Notes under the pieces: generated by a model
What the model saw: the letters and a program-made list of their open reading frames with translations, nothing else
Told to the model about the DNA's origin: nothing
The model's database searches: none
Source: GCA-2718845 sp913041905
Lineage (GTDB): Bacteria; Pseudomonadota; Gammaproteobacteria; GCA-002705445; GCA-002716945
Length of the DNA: 22,024 nucleotides
NCBI GenBank assembly: GCA_913041905.1
Contig: CAJWJQ010000018.1
Span: forward strand, 1-22,024
Direction of reading: 5' to 3'
Translations under genes and position numbers: made by a program
Shown: positions 1 through 10,000 of the stretch, one piece after another
Layout of the letters: the number at the start of each line of letters is the position of its first letter
How positions within the stretch are numbered: the first letter of the stretch is position 1

Positions 1-1829
1 TCTAATATTACAGGTTTTGCTTTTTTAGCACCTTCTTTAAAAGCTTGGGAAGCTGCAACTTTAAATGCTACTTCACTAGAATCAACATCATGGAAAGATC
101 CATCGTAAAGTGTTACTTTTACATCAACAACTGGAAAACCTCCAATAACGCCATTTTCCATTTGTTCTTTAACGCCCTTTTCTACTGGGTTAATAAATTC
201 TCTTGGTATTGTGCCTCCAACTATAGAGTTAACAAACTCAAACCCCTTTCCAGACTCTTGTGGTTCTAATTTTAACCAAACATGCCCATATTGTCCTCTT
301 CCTCCGCTTTGTTTGATATATTTAGCTTCTTGTTCTACGACAGATTTAATAGTTTCTCTATATGCAACCTGAGGTTTTCCAACATTTGCTTCTACGGAAA
401 ATTCTCTTTTTAATCTATCAACAATAATTTCTAAGTGTAATTCTCCCATTCCAGATATAATGGTTTGATTAGACTCTTGATCAGTTGCAACTTTAAAGGA
501 TGGGTCTTCTTGTGCTAATTTTCCAAGCGCTAACCCCATTTTTTCTTGGTCTGCTTTAGTTTTAGGTTCCACGGCAATAGATATAACAGGGTCTGGAAAT
601 TCCATTCTTTCAAGAGTTATGATTGATTCTGGCGCACATAAGGTATCGCCAGTTGTTACATCTTTTAATCCAACAGCAGCAGCTATATCTCCTGCCCTAA
701 CTTCTTTTACATCTTCTTTTGAGTTTGCGTGCATTTGTAAAATTCTTCCAATTCTTTCTTTTCTTTGAGTAACAGCGTTATATACAGTATCGCCTGCTTT
801 TAATACTCCTGAATAAACTCTAAAAAAAGTTAATGATCCGACAAATGGGTCTGTTGCAATTTTAAATGCTAATGACGAAAAAGGTTCTTCATCTGAAGAT
901 TTTCTGTCTGCTGGTGTTTCATCTTTGTCATCAAGTATCCCTTTGATTGCTGGCACATCTGTAGGTGCCGGCATAAAATTTATTACAGCGTCAAGCATAG
1001 CTTGAACGCCTTTGTTTTTAAAAGCAGTTCCACACATTGCAAGAACAATCTCGTTTGATAAAGTTCTTATTCTTAATCCTTCTATAATCTTATCTGTTGG
1101 CAAGTCACTATTAGTAAGATACTCATCCATAAGTTCTTCGCTTGCTTCCGCTGCAGTCTCTAATAGTTGTTCTCTTAATTCATTTGCTTTATCAACTAAT
1201 TCAGCTGGTATATCAGTAGTTTCAAATTTCATTCCCATAGACTTTTCGTCCCAGATAATTGCTTTCATAGTAATTAAATCAACAACACCTTTAAAAGAAT
1301 CTTCTGCTCCTATCGGTACCTGTAATGCTACTGGGTTAGAACCAAGTCTTGTTTTTATTTGTTCAACTACTCTAAAAAAATCTGCTCCTGCTCTATCCAT
1401 TTTATTAACAAAAACCATTCTTGGTACATTATATTTGTTAGCTTGTCTCCAAACAGTTTCTGATTGTGGTTCTACACCTCCAACAGCGCAAAATACAGCA
1501 ACAGCACCATCTAATACTCTAAGCGATCTTTCAACTTCAATAGTAAAGTCAACGTGACCAGGAGTGTCAATAATGTTTATTCTATGTTCAGGGAATTGAG
1601 ATGTGCTTCCTTTCCAAAAGCATGTTGTTGCAGCAGATGTAATTGTTATACCTCTCTCTTGTTCTTGCTCCATCCAATCCATTGTTGCGGCGCCATCATG
1701 CACTTCTCCAATTTTATGAGATACACCAGTATAATATAGAACTCTTTCAGTTGTTGTGGTTTTACCAGCATCTATATGGGCCATGATGCCAATATTTCTA
1801 TAATTTTTTATTGAAGTTTTTCTAGCCAT
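1..1829 (-). CDS. fusA: Elongation factor G (EF-G), C-terminus missing
   Basis: Translocase GTPase that moves tRNA and mRNA through the ribosome after peptide transfer and helps recycle ribosomes; cytoplasmic. The frame is open from the ATG at 1829 to the window edge, giving 609 codons of a protein usually near 700 residues; about 90 C-terminal residues lie outside. Visible motifs are MARKTSIKNYRNIGIMAHID with the P-loop AHIDAGKTTTTER near residues 17-29, the G3 motif DTPGHVDFT, and G4 NKMDRAGADFF. Downstream come the domain II-IV stretches GSLTFFRVYSG, ISGMGELHLEI and GRGQYGHV. The Shine-Dalgarno AGGTGG is formed by the last codons of rpsG, only 3 nt upstream, so it is translationally linked in the str operon. 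A tuf gene may follow outside the window. Identity is certain. Confidence 0.98.
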   Translation of the reverse strand, partial: MARKTSIKNYRNIGIMAHIDAGKTTTTERVLYYTGVSHKIGEVHDGAATMDWMEQEQERGITITSAATTCFWKGSTSQFPEHRINIIDTPGHVDFTIEVERSLRVLDGAVAVFCAVGGVEPQSETVWRQANKYNVPRMVFVNKMDRAGADFFRVVEQIKTRLGSNPVALQVPIGAEDSFKGVVDLITMKAIIWDEKSMGMKFETTDIPAELVDKANELREQLLETAAEASEELMDEYLTNSDLPTDKIIEGLRIRTLSNEIVLAMCGTAFKNKGVQAMLDAVINFMPAPTDVPAIKGILDDKDETPADRKSSDEEPFSSLAFKIATDPFVGSLTFFRVYSGVLKAGDTVYNAVTQRKERIGRILQMHANSKEDVKEVRAGDIAAAVGLKDVTTGDTLCAPESIITLERMEFPDPVISIAVEPKTKADQEKMGLALGKLAQEDPSFKVATDQESNQTIISGMGELHLEIIVDRLKREFSVEANVGKPQVAYRETIKSVVEQEAKYIKQSGGRGQYGHVWLKLEPQESGKGFEFVNSIVGGTIPREFINPVEKGVKEQMENGVIGGFPVVDVKVTLYDGSFHDVDSSEVAFKVAASQAFKEGAKKAKPVIL

Positions 1830-1832
1830 TTT

Positions 1833-2303
1833 TTACCACCTGTAATGAGCAAAAGCCTTGTTAGCTTCTGCCATCTTATGAACGTCTTCTCTCTTTTTCA
1901 CTGCAGATCCTTTCCCTTCATAAGCATCCAATAGCTCAGATGCTAATTTATTTTTCATAGCTTTATCGTTTCTTTTTGAGGCAGCTTCTAATATCCATCG
2001 CATAGCTAATGATAACTTTCTTCTAGGATTTACCTCAACTGGCACTTGATAGTTCGATCCACCAACTCTTCTTGATTTGACCTCTACAGATGGGCTAACA
2101 TTTTGTAGGGCTTTATCCATCATTACTATAGGATCTTCTTTATTATTTTTAGATATAATTTCTAAAGCACTATATATAATTTTTTCTGCAGTTCTTTTTT
2201 TTCCATCAGACATTATCATATTGGTAAACCTTGACACTGATAAACTTTTATATACAGGGTCAGGTTGAAGTCTCTTTTTTAGTATAAGTTTTTTTCTTGG
2301 CAT
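1833..2303 (-). CDS. rpsG: 30S ribosomal protein S7
   Basis: Primary 16S rRNA-binding protein that organises the head of the small subunit and touches the E-site tRNA. At 156 residues it is the standard bacterial length, ending in the typical AHYRW rather than carrying the longer E. coli tail. Diagnostic stretches are MSDGKKRTAEKI, VEVKSRRVGGSNYQVPVEV, LAMRWILEAA and AVKKREDVHKMAEANKAFAH. It lies 5 nt after rpsL and 3 nt before fusA. The sequence before its ATG (CTTAAATAAT) has no recognisable Shine-Dalgarno, so translation probably depends on coupling with rpsL. In E. coli S7 is the translational repressor of this operon; I see no room for the long rpsL-rpsG spacer target used there. Confidence 0.98.
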   Translation of the reverse strand: MPRKKLILKKRLQPDPVYKSLSVSRFTNMIMSDGKKRTAEKIIYSALEIISKNNKEDPIVMMDKALQNVSPSVEVKSRRVGGSNYQVPVEVNPRRKLSLAMRWILEAASKRNDKAMKNKLASELLDAYEGKGSAVKKREDVHKMAEANKAFAHYRW

Positions 2304-2308
2304 ATTAT

Positions 2309-2683
2309 TTAAGTTTTAGGTCTTTTTGTTCCGTATTTTGATCTTCCTTGTTTTCTGTTTTCAACACCTTGTGTGTCAAGACTGCCTCTTACAACATGGT
2401 ATCTCACTCCAGGGAGATCTTTTACACGACCACCACGAATAACTACTACAGAATGTTCTTGCAAGTTATGTCCTTCTCCACCTATATAGGATGTGACTTC
2501 TTGTCCATTTGTTAACTTAACTCTAGCAACTTTTCTTAGTGCAGAATTAGGTTTTTTAGGTGTTGTTGTATAAACACGTGTGCAAACACCTCTTTTTTGA
2601 GGACAAGATTCTAACGCAGGAACAGCGGTTTTATATAACTTGCTTTTCCTTGGTTTTCTAACTAATTGGTTTATAGTCGTCAT
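2309..2683 (-). CDS. rpsL: 30S ribosomal protein S12
   Basis: Decoding-centre protein of the small subunit, involved in tRNA selection and accuracy. At 124 residues it matches the E. coli protein nearly end to end: TINQLVRKPR, PALESCPQKRGVCTRVYTTT, PKKPNSALRKVARVKLTNG, EVTSYIGGEGHNLQEHSVV, GGRVKDLPGVRYHVVRG. The lysines in TPKKPNS and RVKDLPG, where streptomycin-resistance changes usually fall, are the wild-type residues, as is the Asp in KDLPG that RimO modifies in E. coli. It is the first gene of the str operon, reading into rpsG and fusA. Its promoter is at 2707-2735, and the leader is only about 18 nt with a weak GGA ribosome site. Confidence 0.98.
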   Translation of the reverse strand: MTTINQLVRKPRKSKLYKTAVPALESCPQKRGVCTRVYTTTPKKPNSALRKVARVKLTNGQEVTSYIGGEGHNLQEHSVVVIRGGRVKDLPGVRYHVVRGSLDTQGVENRKQGRSKYGTKRPKT

Positions 2684-2706
2684 AATATTTCCAAATTACT
2701 TGCAAA

Positions 2707-2735
2707 ATTCTATTCGCACAGCATATAGCTGTCAA
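2707..2735 (-). promoter_or_regulatory. sigma70-type promoter of the rpsL-rpsG-fusA operon
   Basis: Read on the minus strand, a perfect -35 TTGACA (2730-2735) is followed by a 17-nt spacer and a -10 TAGAAT (2707-2712). The predicted start is near 2700, 17-19 nt before the rpsL ATG. The spacer contains the inverted repeat ACAGC-TATAT-GCTGT at 2718-2732, which touches the -35 box. The promoter sits in the 113-nt rpoC-rpsL gap and separates the str operon from the rpoBC operon. Activity is inferred from consensus match and position only. Confidence 0.75.
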
Positions 2736-2796
2736 GAAGAGAATGCAACAAACATATCAATAAAACTTGGTTTTTTATTGTAAGTAGAACTTATAT

Positions 2797-5700
2797 TTAT
2801 ACAGGCTTAGTTGGAGATTCTTCTTCTACAGGAACTTCTTTTTTAAGATCAGTAAATGCTGTCATTTCTTCGGCTAATTCTTGTTCTATCAAGGTTGTCT
2901 TATCAAATTTAGCCTCATTGCGTTGCGCTGACATATTTGTTCCACAAGGAATTAATCTTCCAACCACAACATTCTCTTTCAAGCCTCTTAAAAAGTCTTT
3001 TTTTCCATTAACAGCTGCATCAGTTAAAACCCTTGTGGTTTCTTGGAATGAAGCTGCTGATATAAATGAGTTTGTAACTAACGAAGCTTTTGTTATACCT
3101 AACAATACAGGTCTATACGTTGGCAAATTAGCATCTGGGTTCGCAGACTTAAGATCATCTATTATTTCTAAAACTGTATTCCTTTCCATTTGTTCCCCAA
3201 TAATTAATTCTGAGTCTCCTACAGATTCTATTTCTACTTTCTTAAGCATTTGTCTTAATATAACTTCGATATGTTTATCATTAATTGCTACACCCTGCAA
3301 TCGATAGACATCCTGGACTTCTTTAACTATATGTTCGGCTAATTGTGTCACACCTCTATACCTTAAAATATCATGCGGATCTAACTCTCCCTCAGAAATT
3401 ATTTCACCTTGTTCAACATTCGCGCCTTCAAAAACATTCAATAATTTTGTTTTTGCAAGCATTTGAACATGTTTTTGCTCGTCATTAGATTCATCTTTAT
3501 AAGTAATTTCTAATCTTCGTTTACCTTTTGTTTCTTTTCCAAATGAAACAACACCTGTTTTTTCAGCAAGTTCTGCTTTATCTTTAGGTTGTCTAGCTTC
3601 AAAAAGATCTGCTACTCTTGGTAGGCCTCCGGTTATATCACGTGTACCTGATGTTTCTCTTGGTGTTCTAGCAATAGTGTCTCCTATTCCAACTTTCATA
3701 CCATCTGTTAGCGCCACAGAGGATTTTGACGGTAAAATATAATGCGCTGGTAAGCTTGAGTTTGTAATATTTAACTCTTTACCCTTTTCGTCAACAAGAG
3801 TTACCATTGGTTTTAAATTTTTATCAAAAGACATGCTAGATTGATCTCGGATTATTATAGAGGAGATGCCTGTTAATTCATCAGTCACTTGTTCTGTGCT
3901 CACTCCATCAACAAAATCATCAAATCTTGCGATTCCTGCAGTTTCAGTAATAATTGGAGTAGTGTATGGATCCCACGTTACAGTGGATTGGCCCATTTCA
4001 ACTTTTTCTCCATCATTAATGGTAATCACTGCTCCATATGGAATTTTATACCTTTCTTTTTCTCTTCCGCTACTGTCTGTTACTCCTAGTTCTCCAGATC
4101 TTGAAACAATTACATTGTCTCCTTTTGTATTCTTCACTACTTTTAAGTTATGATATCTTGCTGTTCCAGAGGTTTTGACTTCAATACTATTAGCAGCTAC
4201 TGCTCTAGAAGCTGCTCCACCAATATGGAAAGTTCTCATTGTTAACTGTGTTCCAGGCTCACCAATTGATTGTGCTGCTACAACTCCAACAGCCTCTCCA
4301 ACTGACACTACTCTTCCTTTTGCTAAATCTCTTCCATAACATTTTGCGCAAATTCCGTGTCTAGTTGCACAAGTAATTGCAGAACGCACCCAAATTTCAT
4401 CTATAGCATTCTTTTCAAGTAAATCTACATTTTTTTCATCTAATGTTATGCCTCTTTTTAGAATTACACTTTTTGTATTAGGTGCAGTTAAATTGCTAAG
4501 TAAGCTTCTGCCCAATACTCTTTCTCTTAAAGGCTCAACTATATCTCCACCTTCAATTAGTGGTGTCATTAATATTCCATTTTCAGTATTACAGTCTTCT
4601 TCAGTTACAACCAAATCTTGAGATACATCTACAAGTCTTCTGGTTAAATAACCCGAGTTTGCTGTTTTTAAAGCTGTGTCTGCTAAACCCTTTCTTGCTC
4701 CATGAGTTGATATAAAATACTGCATAACATCTAAGCCTTCTCTAAAATTAGCTGTAATAGGCGTTTCAATGATAGAACCATCAGGTTTTGCCATTAGGCC
4801 TCTCATTCCAGATAACTGTCTAATTTGCGCAGCTGATCCTCTAGCTCCTGAATCAGCCATCATGTATATTGAATTAAATGATTTATGTTCGATTGTTTTT
4901 CCAGAAGAAAGTTTGGTTGTCTCATTCCCCAATTGTCTCATCATAGCTTGTGAAACTTGGTCATTAGTATGTGACCATATATCAACAACTTTGTTATATC
5001 TTTCACCAGAGGTTAACAACCCTGAGTTATATTGTTTTTCTATATCCTTAACTTCTTTCTCTGCGTTTGAAACCATTTTTGTTTTTTGTGCAGGTATTAC
5101 CATATCGTTTACGCCTATAGAAACACCAGAAATTGTAGAATATTTAAAACCCGTATACATAATTTGATCTGCAAGTATTACTGTTGCTTTTAAACCAGCT
5201 AGACGATATGAAGCGTCAAATAATTCCGATATTGCGCGCTTATCCAAATCTTTATTAATATATGAAAAAGGTATAGTTTTTGGAAGCATTTCCGCAAGAA
5301 CTGCCCTACCAACTGTAGTATCTACAATTTTTTTACTAATCGGTGATTCATCATCTTCATCTTTTATTTCAATTCTTACCTTAATCCTAGCTTGCAAATC
5401 AACTACTTTCTGTTGATAAGCTCTGTGAACTTCTTCAACATCACTAAAAATCATACCTTCGCCTAATGCGTTAGGTTTTTCTCTAGACATATAATAAATA
5501 CCCAATACTATATCTTGTGATGGAACAATTATTGGACTTCCGTTTGAAGGCGAAAGTATATTATTACTTGATAACATAAGCACTCTGGTTTCAACCTGAG
5601 CTTCTAATGATAATGGTACGTGTACGGCCATTTGGTCGCCATCAAAATCTGCATTAAATGCGGCACAAACCAAAGGATGTAATTGTATTGCTTTTCCTTC

Positions 5701-7026
5701 AATTAATATTGGTTCGAATGCTTGTATTCCAAGTCTATGTAGTGTTGGCGCTCTGTTTAATAATACAGGATATTCTTTTATAATTTCATCCAAAATATCC
5801 CATACTTCCTCTCCTTCTTTTTCAACTACTTTCTTTGCAGCTTTTATAGTTGTAGTAATACCTCTAAGATGTAACTTGCCAAAAATATGAGGCTTAAATA
5901 ATTCTAAAGCCATTTTTTTTGGAATACCACATTGATGAAGTCTCAATGTTGGACCTACTACAATTACAGATCTACCAGAGTAATCTACGCGCTTCCCTAA
6001 GAGATTTTGTCTGAATCTACCTCCTTTCCCTTTAATCATATCAGCAAGAGATTTTAAAGGTCTTTTGTTAGTTCCTGTTATAGCTCGTCCTCTTCTACCG
6101 TTATCTAATAAGGCATCGACAGATTCCTGTAACATTCTTTTTTCATTTCTAACAATAATTTCTGGCGCTTTTAATTCAAGAAGACGTTTTAGTCTATTAT
6201 TTCTATTTATAACTCTTCTATATAAATCATTTAAATCTGAAGTTGCAAACCTACCTCCTTCTAATGGTACTAAAGGTCTTAAGTCTGGAGGTAAAACAGG
6301 TAATACAGTTAATATCATCCACTCAGGTCTATTGCCAGATTTAATAAATGATTCTATTAGTTTCAATCTTTTTACATTGCGTTTATTCTTAGCTTGAGAT
6401 TTAGTGTTTGCTATATCATCTTTTAATTCTTTGAATACTGTATCAAGATCAATTTCAGATAATAGCTCCATTATTGCTTCTGCTCCCATGCCCACCTTTA
6501 CATCATGCCCGTGTTCTTCAATTATTTGTTGATAACCTTCCTCAGACAGTAACTGACCTTTTTCTAGAGGTGTTAAACCTCCGTCAATAACTATATATGC
6601 TTCAAAATATAATACCTTTTCAATTTCTCTTAATGTCATATCAAGCATTAACCCTATTCTTGATGGTAATGATCTTAGATACCAGATGTGCGCCACAGGG
6701 GAAGCAAGTTCTATGTGTCCCATTCTGTCGCGTCTTACTTTAGATAAAGTAACTTCTACCCCACATTTTTCACAAATTACCCCTCTATGTTTTAATCTTT
6801 TATATTTGCCACATAAACATTCATAATCTTTTATTGGTCCAAAAATTTTAGCGCAGAACAAACCATCTCTTTCAGGTTTAAATGTTCTATAGTTTATAGT
6901 TTCTGGTTTTCTAACTTCGCCATAAGACCATGACCTCATTAAATCAGGGGATGCTAATGATATTTTAATATGATCAAAATTATCTTCTTTAGTAGTCCTT
7001 TTAAATAAATTTATCATGTCTTTCAT
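2797..7026 (-). CDS. rpoC: DNA-directed RNA polymerase subunit beta'
   Basis: Largest catalytic subunit of RNA polymerase. The 1409 residues compare with 1407 in E. coli. Zinc site 1 uses C70, C72, C85 and C88 in the stretch CLCGKYKRLKHRGVICEKCG. The active-centre motif NADFDGDQ has its magnesium-binding aspartates at D460, D462 and D464, the same numbers as E. coli. The bridge-helix and trigger-loop regions are recognisable (ADSGARGSAAQIRQLSGMRG, ISTHGARKGLADTALKTA, GEPGTQLTMRTFHIGGAA). Zinc site 2 is represented by CATRHGICAKCYGRD. It starts 9 nt after the rpoB stop; the Shine-Dalgarno AGGAG overlaps the rpoB TAG stop, implying coupled, near-equimolar synthesis of beta and beta'. I see no convincing terminator in the 113 nt after it. 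Confidence 0.99.
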   Translation of the reverse strand: MKDMINLFKRTTKEDNFDHIKISLASPDLMRSWSYGEVRKPETINYRTFKPERDGLFCAKIFGPIKDYECLCGKYKRLKHRGVICEKCGVEVTLSKVRRDRMGHIELASPVAHIWYLRSLPSRIGLMLDMTLREIEKVLYFEAYIVIDGGLTPLEKGQLLSEEGYQQIIEEHGHDVKVGMGAEAIMELLSEIDLDTVFKELKDDIANTKSQAKNKRNVKRLKLIESFIKSGNRPEWMILTVLPVLPPDLRPLVPLEGGRFATSDLNDLYRRVINRNNRLKRLLELKAPEIIVRNEKRMLQESVDALLDNGRRGRAITGTNKRPLKSLADMIKGKGGRFRQNLLGKRVDYSGRSVIVVGPTLRLHQCGIPKKMALELFKPHIFGKLHLRGITTTIKAAKKVVEKEGEEVWDILDEIIKEYPVLLNRAPTLHRLGIQAFEPILIEGKAIQLHPLVCAAFNADFDGDQMAVHVPLSLEAQVETRVLMLSSNNILSPSNGSPIIVPSQDIVLGIYYMSREKPNALGEGMIFSDVEEVHRAYQQKVVDLQARIKVRIEIKDEDDESPISKKIVDTTVGRAVLAEMLPKTIPFSYINKDLDKRAISELFDASYRLAGLKATVILADQIMYTGFKYSTISGVSIGVNDMVIPAQKTKMVSNAEKEVKDIEKQYNSGLLTSGERYNKVVDIWSHTNDQVSQAMMRQLGNETTKLSSGKTIEHKSFNSIYMMADSGARGSAAQIRQLSGMRGLMAKPDGSIIETPITANFREGLDVMQYFISTHGARKGLADTALKTANSGYLTRRLVDVSQDLVVTEEDCNTENGILMTPLIEGGDIVEPLRERVLGRSLLSNLTAPNTKSVILKRGITLDEKNVDLLEKNAIDEIWVRSAITCATRHGICAKCYGRDLAKGRVVSVGEAVGVVAAQSIGEPGTQLTMRTFHIGGAASRAVAANSIEVKTSGTARYHNLKVVKNTKGDNVIVSRSGELGVTDSSGREKERYKIPYGAVITINDGEKVEMGQSTVTWDPYTTPIITETAGIARFDDFVDGVSTEQVTDELTGISSIIIRDQSSMSFDKNLKPMVTLVDEKGKELNITNSSLPAHYILPSKSSVALTDGMKVGIGDTIARTPRETSGTRDITGGLPRVADLFEARQPKDKAELAEKTGVVSFGKETKGKRRLEITYKDESNDEQKHVQMLAKTKLLNVFEGANVEQGEIISEGELDPHDILRYRGVTQLAEHIVKEVQDVYRLQGVAINDKHIEVILRQMLKKVEIESVGDSELIIGEQMERNTVLEIIDDLKSANPDANLPTYRPVLLGITKASLVTNSFISAASFQETTRVLTDAAVNGKKDFLRGLKENVVVGRLIPCGTNMSAQRNEAKFDKTTLIEQELAEEMTAFTDLKKEVPVEEESPTKPV

Positions 7027-7035
7027 TGTAAACTC

Positions 7036-10000
7036 CTAAGATTCTTTATTTTCCTGATCTAAATCTATATTAATACCTAATGATCTTATTTCTTTTAAAA
7101 GAACATTAAAAGATTCTGGGACATGAGGGTCTGCAGAAAAATCACCATCAACAATATTTTTATATATTTTATTTCTACCTGCTACGTCATCAGATTTTAC
7201 TGTTAACATTTCTTGCAATGTATGAGATGCCCCATATGCTTGAAGAGCCCAAACTTCCATCTCTCCAAATCGTTGTCCACCAAATTGAGCTTTACCGCCT
7301 AAAGGTTGTTGAGTAACAAGACTATATGGTCCTGTTGAACGAGCGTGCATTTTATCATCAACCAAATGATTTAATTTAATTATATACATATATCCAATGG
7401 TTACCGGCCTCTCAAACTTCTCGCCTGTTCTACCATCAAATAAAGTAGCTTGTCCACTTTCTGGTAAATCTGCAAGATCTAACATTGATTTAATTTCTTG
7501 CTCAGATGCTCCATCAAATACAGGAGTGGCCATTGGTACTCCATTTTTTAAATTTGATGCAAGCACAGATATCTCTGCGTCAGTTAATGTTTTAAGATCG
7601 TGTTTATCAAAACCTGGACATGATCCATACACTTCATTTAAGTATGTTCTAACTTTTTTGACTGGGACCTTCTCTTCCATTAAAGATGCTATTTTAAATC
7701 CTATTCCTTTTGCAGCCCAACCTAAATGAGTTTCTAGAACCTGTCCTACATTCATTCTAGAAGGCACTCCAAGTGGGTTTAATACTATATCAACTGGCCT
7801 TCCATCTTCTGTATGAGGCATATCCTCTACCGGAACAATTTGTGATATAACTCCTTTATTACCATGCCTACCTGCCATTTTATCTCCAGGCTGCAATGTT
7901 CTTTTAACTGCAAGATAAACTTTCACCTTTTTCTGTATACCTGGACCTAAATCATCATGTTGAGAAAGTTTTTGTGTAGTTTGTTCTAGATCTTCAGAAA
8001 ATTTTTGACTTAACTTGTCTAGTTGATTTTGCATGCTTGCAAGAGCAATATTTCCTGACTCCGTTTTTAAAATAAATTTGAATAAGTCTTCATCTTCAAG
8101 GTTATCTAAAATTGACTGTGATATTTTACTTCCAGCTTTAACGTCTTTTGTCCCTTTTGCAATTTGCTTGTTTAACAAAAGCTTTCTTGTTCTTGCATAT
8201 ATATTTTCTTGGTTAATTCTTAGTTCATCTTCTAGGTTTTTTCTAGCGTCTACTATAAATGTATTTTGTATTTCTAAAGCTCTTGCGTCTTTTTCTATCC
8301 CTTCTCTAGTAAAAACTCTTACGTCTATAACAGTTCCATCCATACCAGACGGAACCTTAAGTGAAGTATCTTTTACATCAGATGCTTTTTCTCCAAAAAT
8401 TGCTCTTAAAAGTTTTTCTTCTGGGGTTAATTGGCTTTCTCCTTTAGGGGTTACTTTTCCAACTAATATGTCGCCAGACTTAACTTCTGCTCCAACATAA
8501 ACTATTCCAGATTCATCAAGTTTATTTAATAAGCTTTCACTCACATTTGGTATATCAGAGGTTATTTCTTCTGACCCAAGTTTAGTGTCTCTTGCAATAC
8601 ATTCTAACTCTTCAATATGAATAGAAGTAAATCTATCTTCTTGCACTACTCTCTCAGATACTAGTATTGAGTCTTCAAAATTATAACCATGCCAAGGCAT
8701 AAATGCTATTAAGAGGTTTTGCCCAAGTGCTAGCTCTCCTAAATCAGTAGATGGCCCATCTGCAATTACATCATCTTTTTCAATTACATCACCAGTACTT
8801 ACTAGAGGTCTTTGGTTGATGCAAGTGTTTTGGTTAGTACGTGTATATTTTGTGAGCGGATATATATCTACCCCTGTATCATTAGCACCAGCTACTTCAT
8901 TGTCGTCTACATTTACAATTATTCTAGATGCATCAACATAATCAACCGTACCTCCTCTTTTTACAGTGAAAGAGGCTCCTGAATCAATAGCAACTGTTTT
9001 TTCAATACCGGTTCCAACTAATGGTTTTTCAGGTTTTAATATTGGCACTGCTTGTCTTTGCATATTAGAACCCATTAAAGCTCTATTTGCATCATCATGT
9101 TCTAAAAAAGGAATTAGCGCAGCTGCAACAGAAACAACTTGCTTTGGAGATACATCCATTAACTCTATCTTGTCAGGAGATGTAATTGAAAACTCATTAT
9201 TATGTCTACATGAAACTAAGTCTCCCACAATCTTATTATTTTTATCTAATTCAGTATTAGCTTGAGCAATATGATATTTGCTTTCTTCTATTGCCGATAA
9301 CCATTTTATTTCTGGTTTTACTTTACCAGCCACGACAGTTCTATATGGAGTTTCTAAAAAACCATAATTATTAGGCCTAGAATAGGTTGCTAAAGAATTT
9401 ATAAGACCAATATTAGGACCTTCAGGTGTTTCAATAGGACAAACTCGACCATAATGCGTAGGATGAACATCTCGCACCTCAAATCCCGCTCTTTCTCTTG
9501 TAAGTCCGCCAGGGCCCAAGGCTGAAATTCTTCTCTTGTGAGTAATTTCTGCTAAAGGGTTATTTTGATCCATAAATTGTGATAACTGACTTGTTCCAAA
9601 AAATTCTTTTAATGTTGCAGTTATGGGTTTTGAATTAATAATATCTTTAGGTTGTAATTTATCAGCTAACTCCATTGTGCTCATTCTTTCTTTTACTGCT
9701 TTTTCTACCCTAACTAATCCAATTCTAAAAACATTTTCCACCATCTCTCCGACACATTTTACTCTTCTATTACCTAGATGGTCGATATCATCTACTGTAT
9801 CAAAGCCATTTCTAATATTAATTAAAGTTTGCAGGACAGCTATTATATCTTCGTTTGAAAGCACTCCGTCCCCTGTTACATCTGTCCTACCTACGCGAGA
9901 ATTAAATTTCATTCTACCCACATCGGATAAATCATATCTGTCTGAGGATTGAAACAAATTAGTAAATAATTGTAATGAAGCTTCTTTTGTTGGTGGTTCA

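Noticed and set aside
1012..1557. Plus-strand 181-aa open frame
   Set aside because: Lies fully antisense to the highly conserved fusA frame with no family resemblance; same verdict for the other plus-strand frames inside rpoB, rpoC, rplA, rplK and tuf.
2758..2780. Inverted repeat CAATAAAA/TTTTATTG downstream of rpoC as a terminator
   Set aside because: The 8-bp stem is almost pure A-T and no U-run follows on the minus strand; likely chance in AT-rich DNA.
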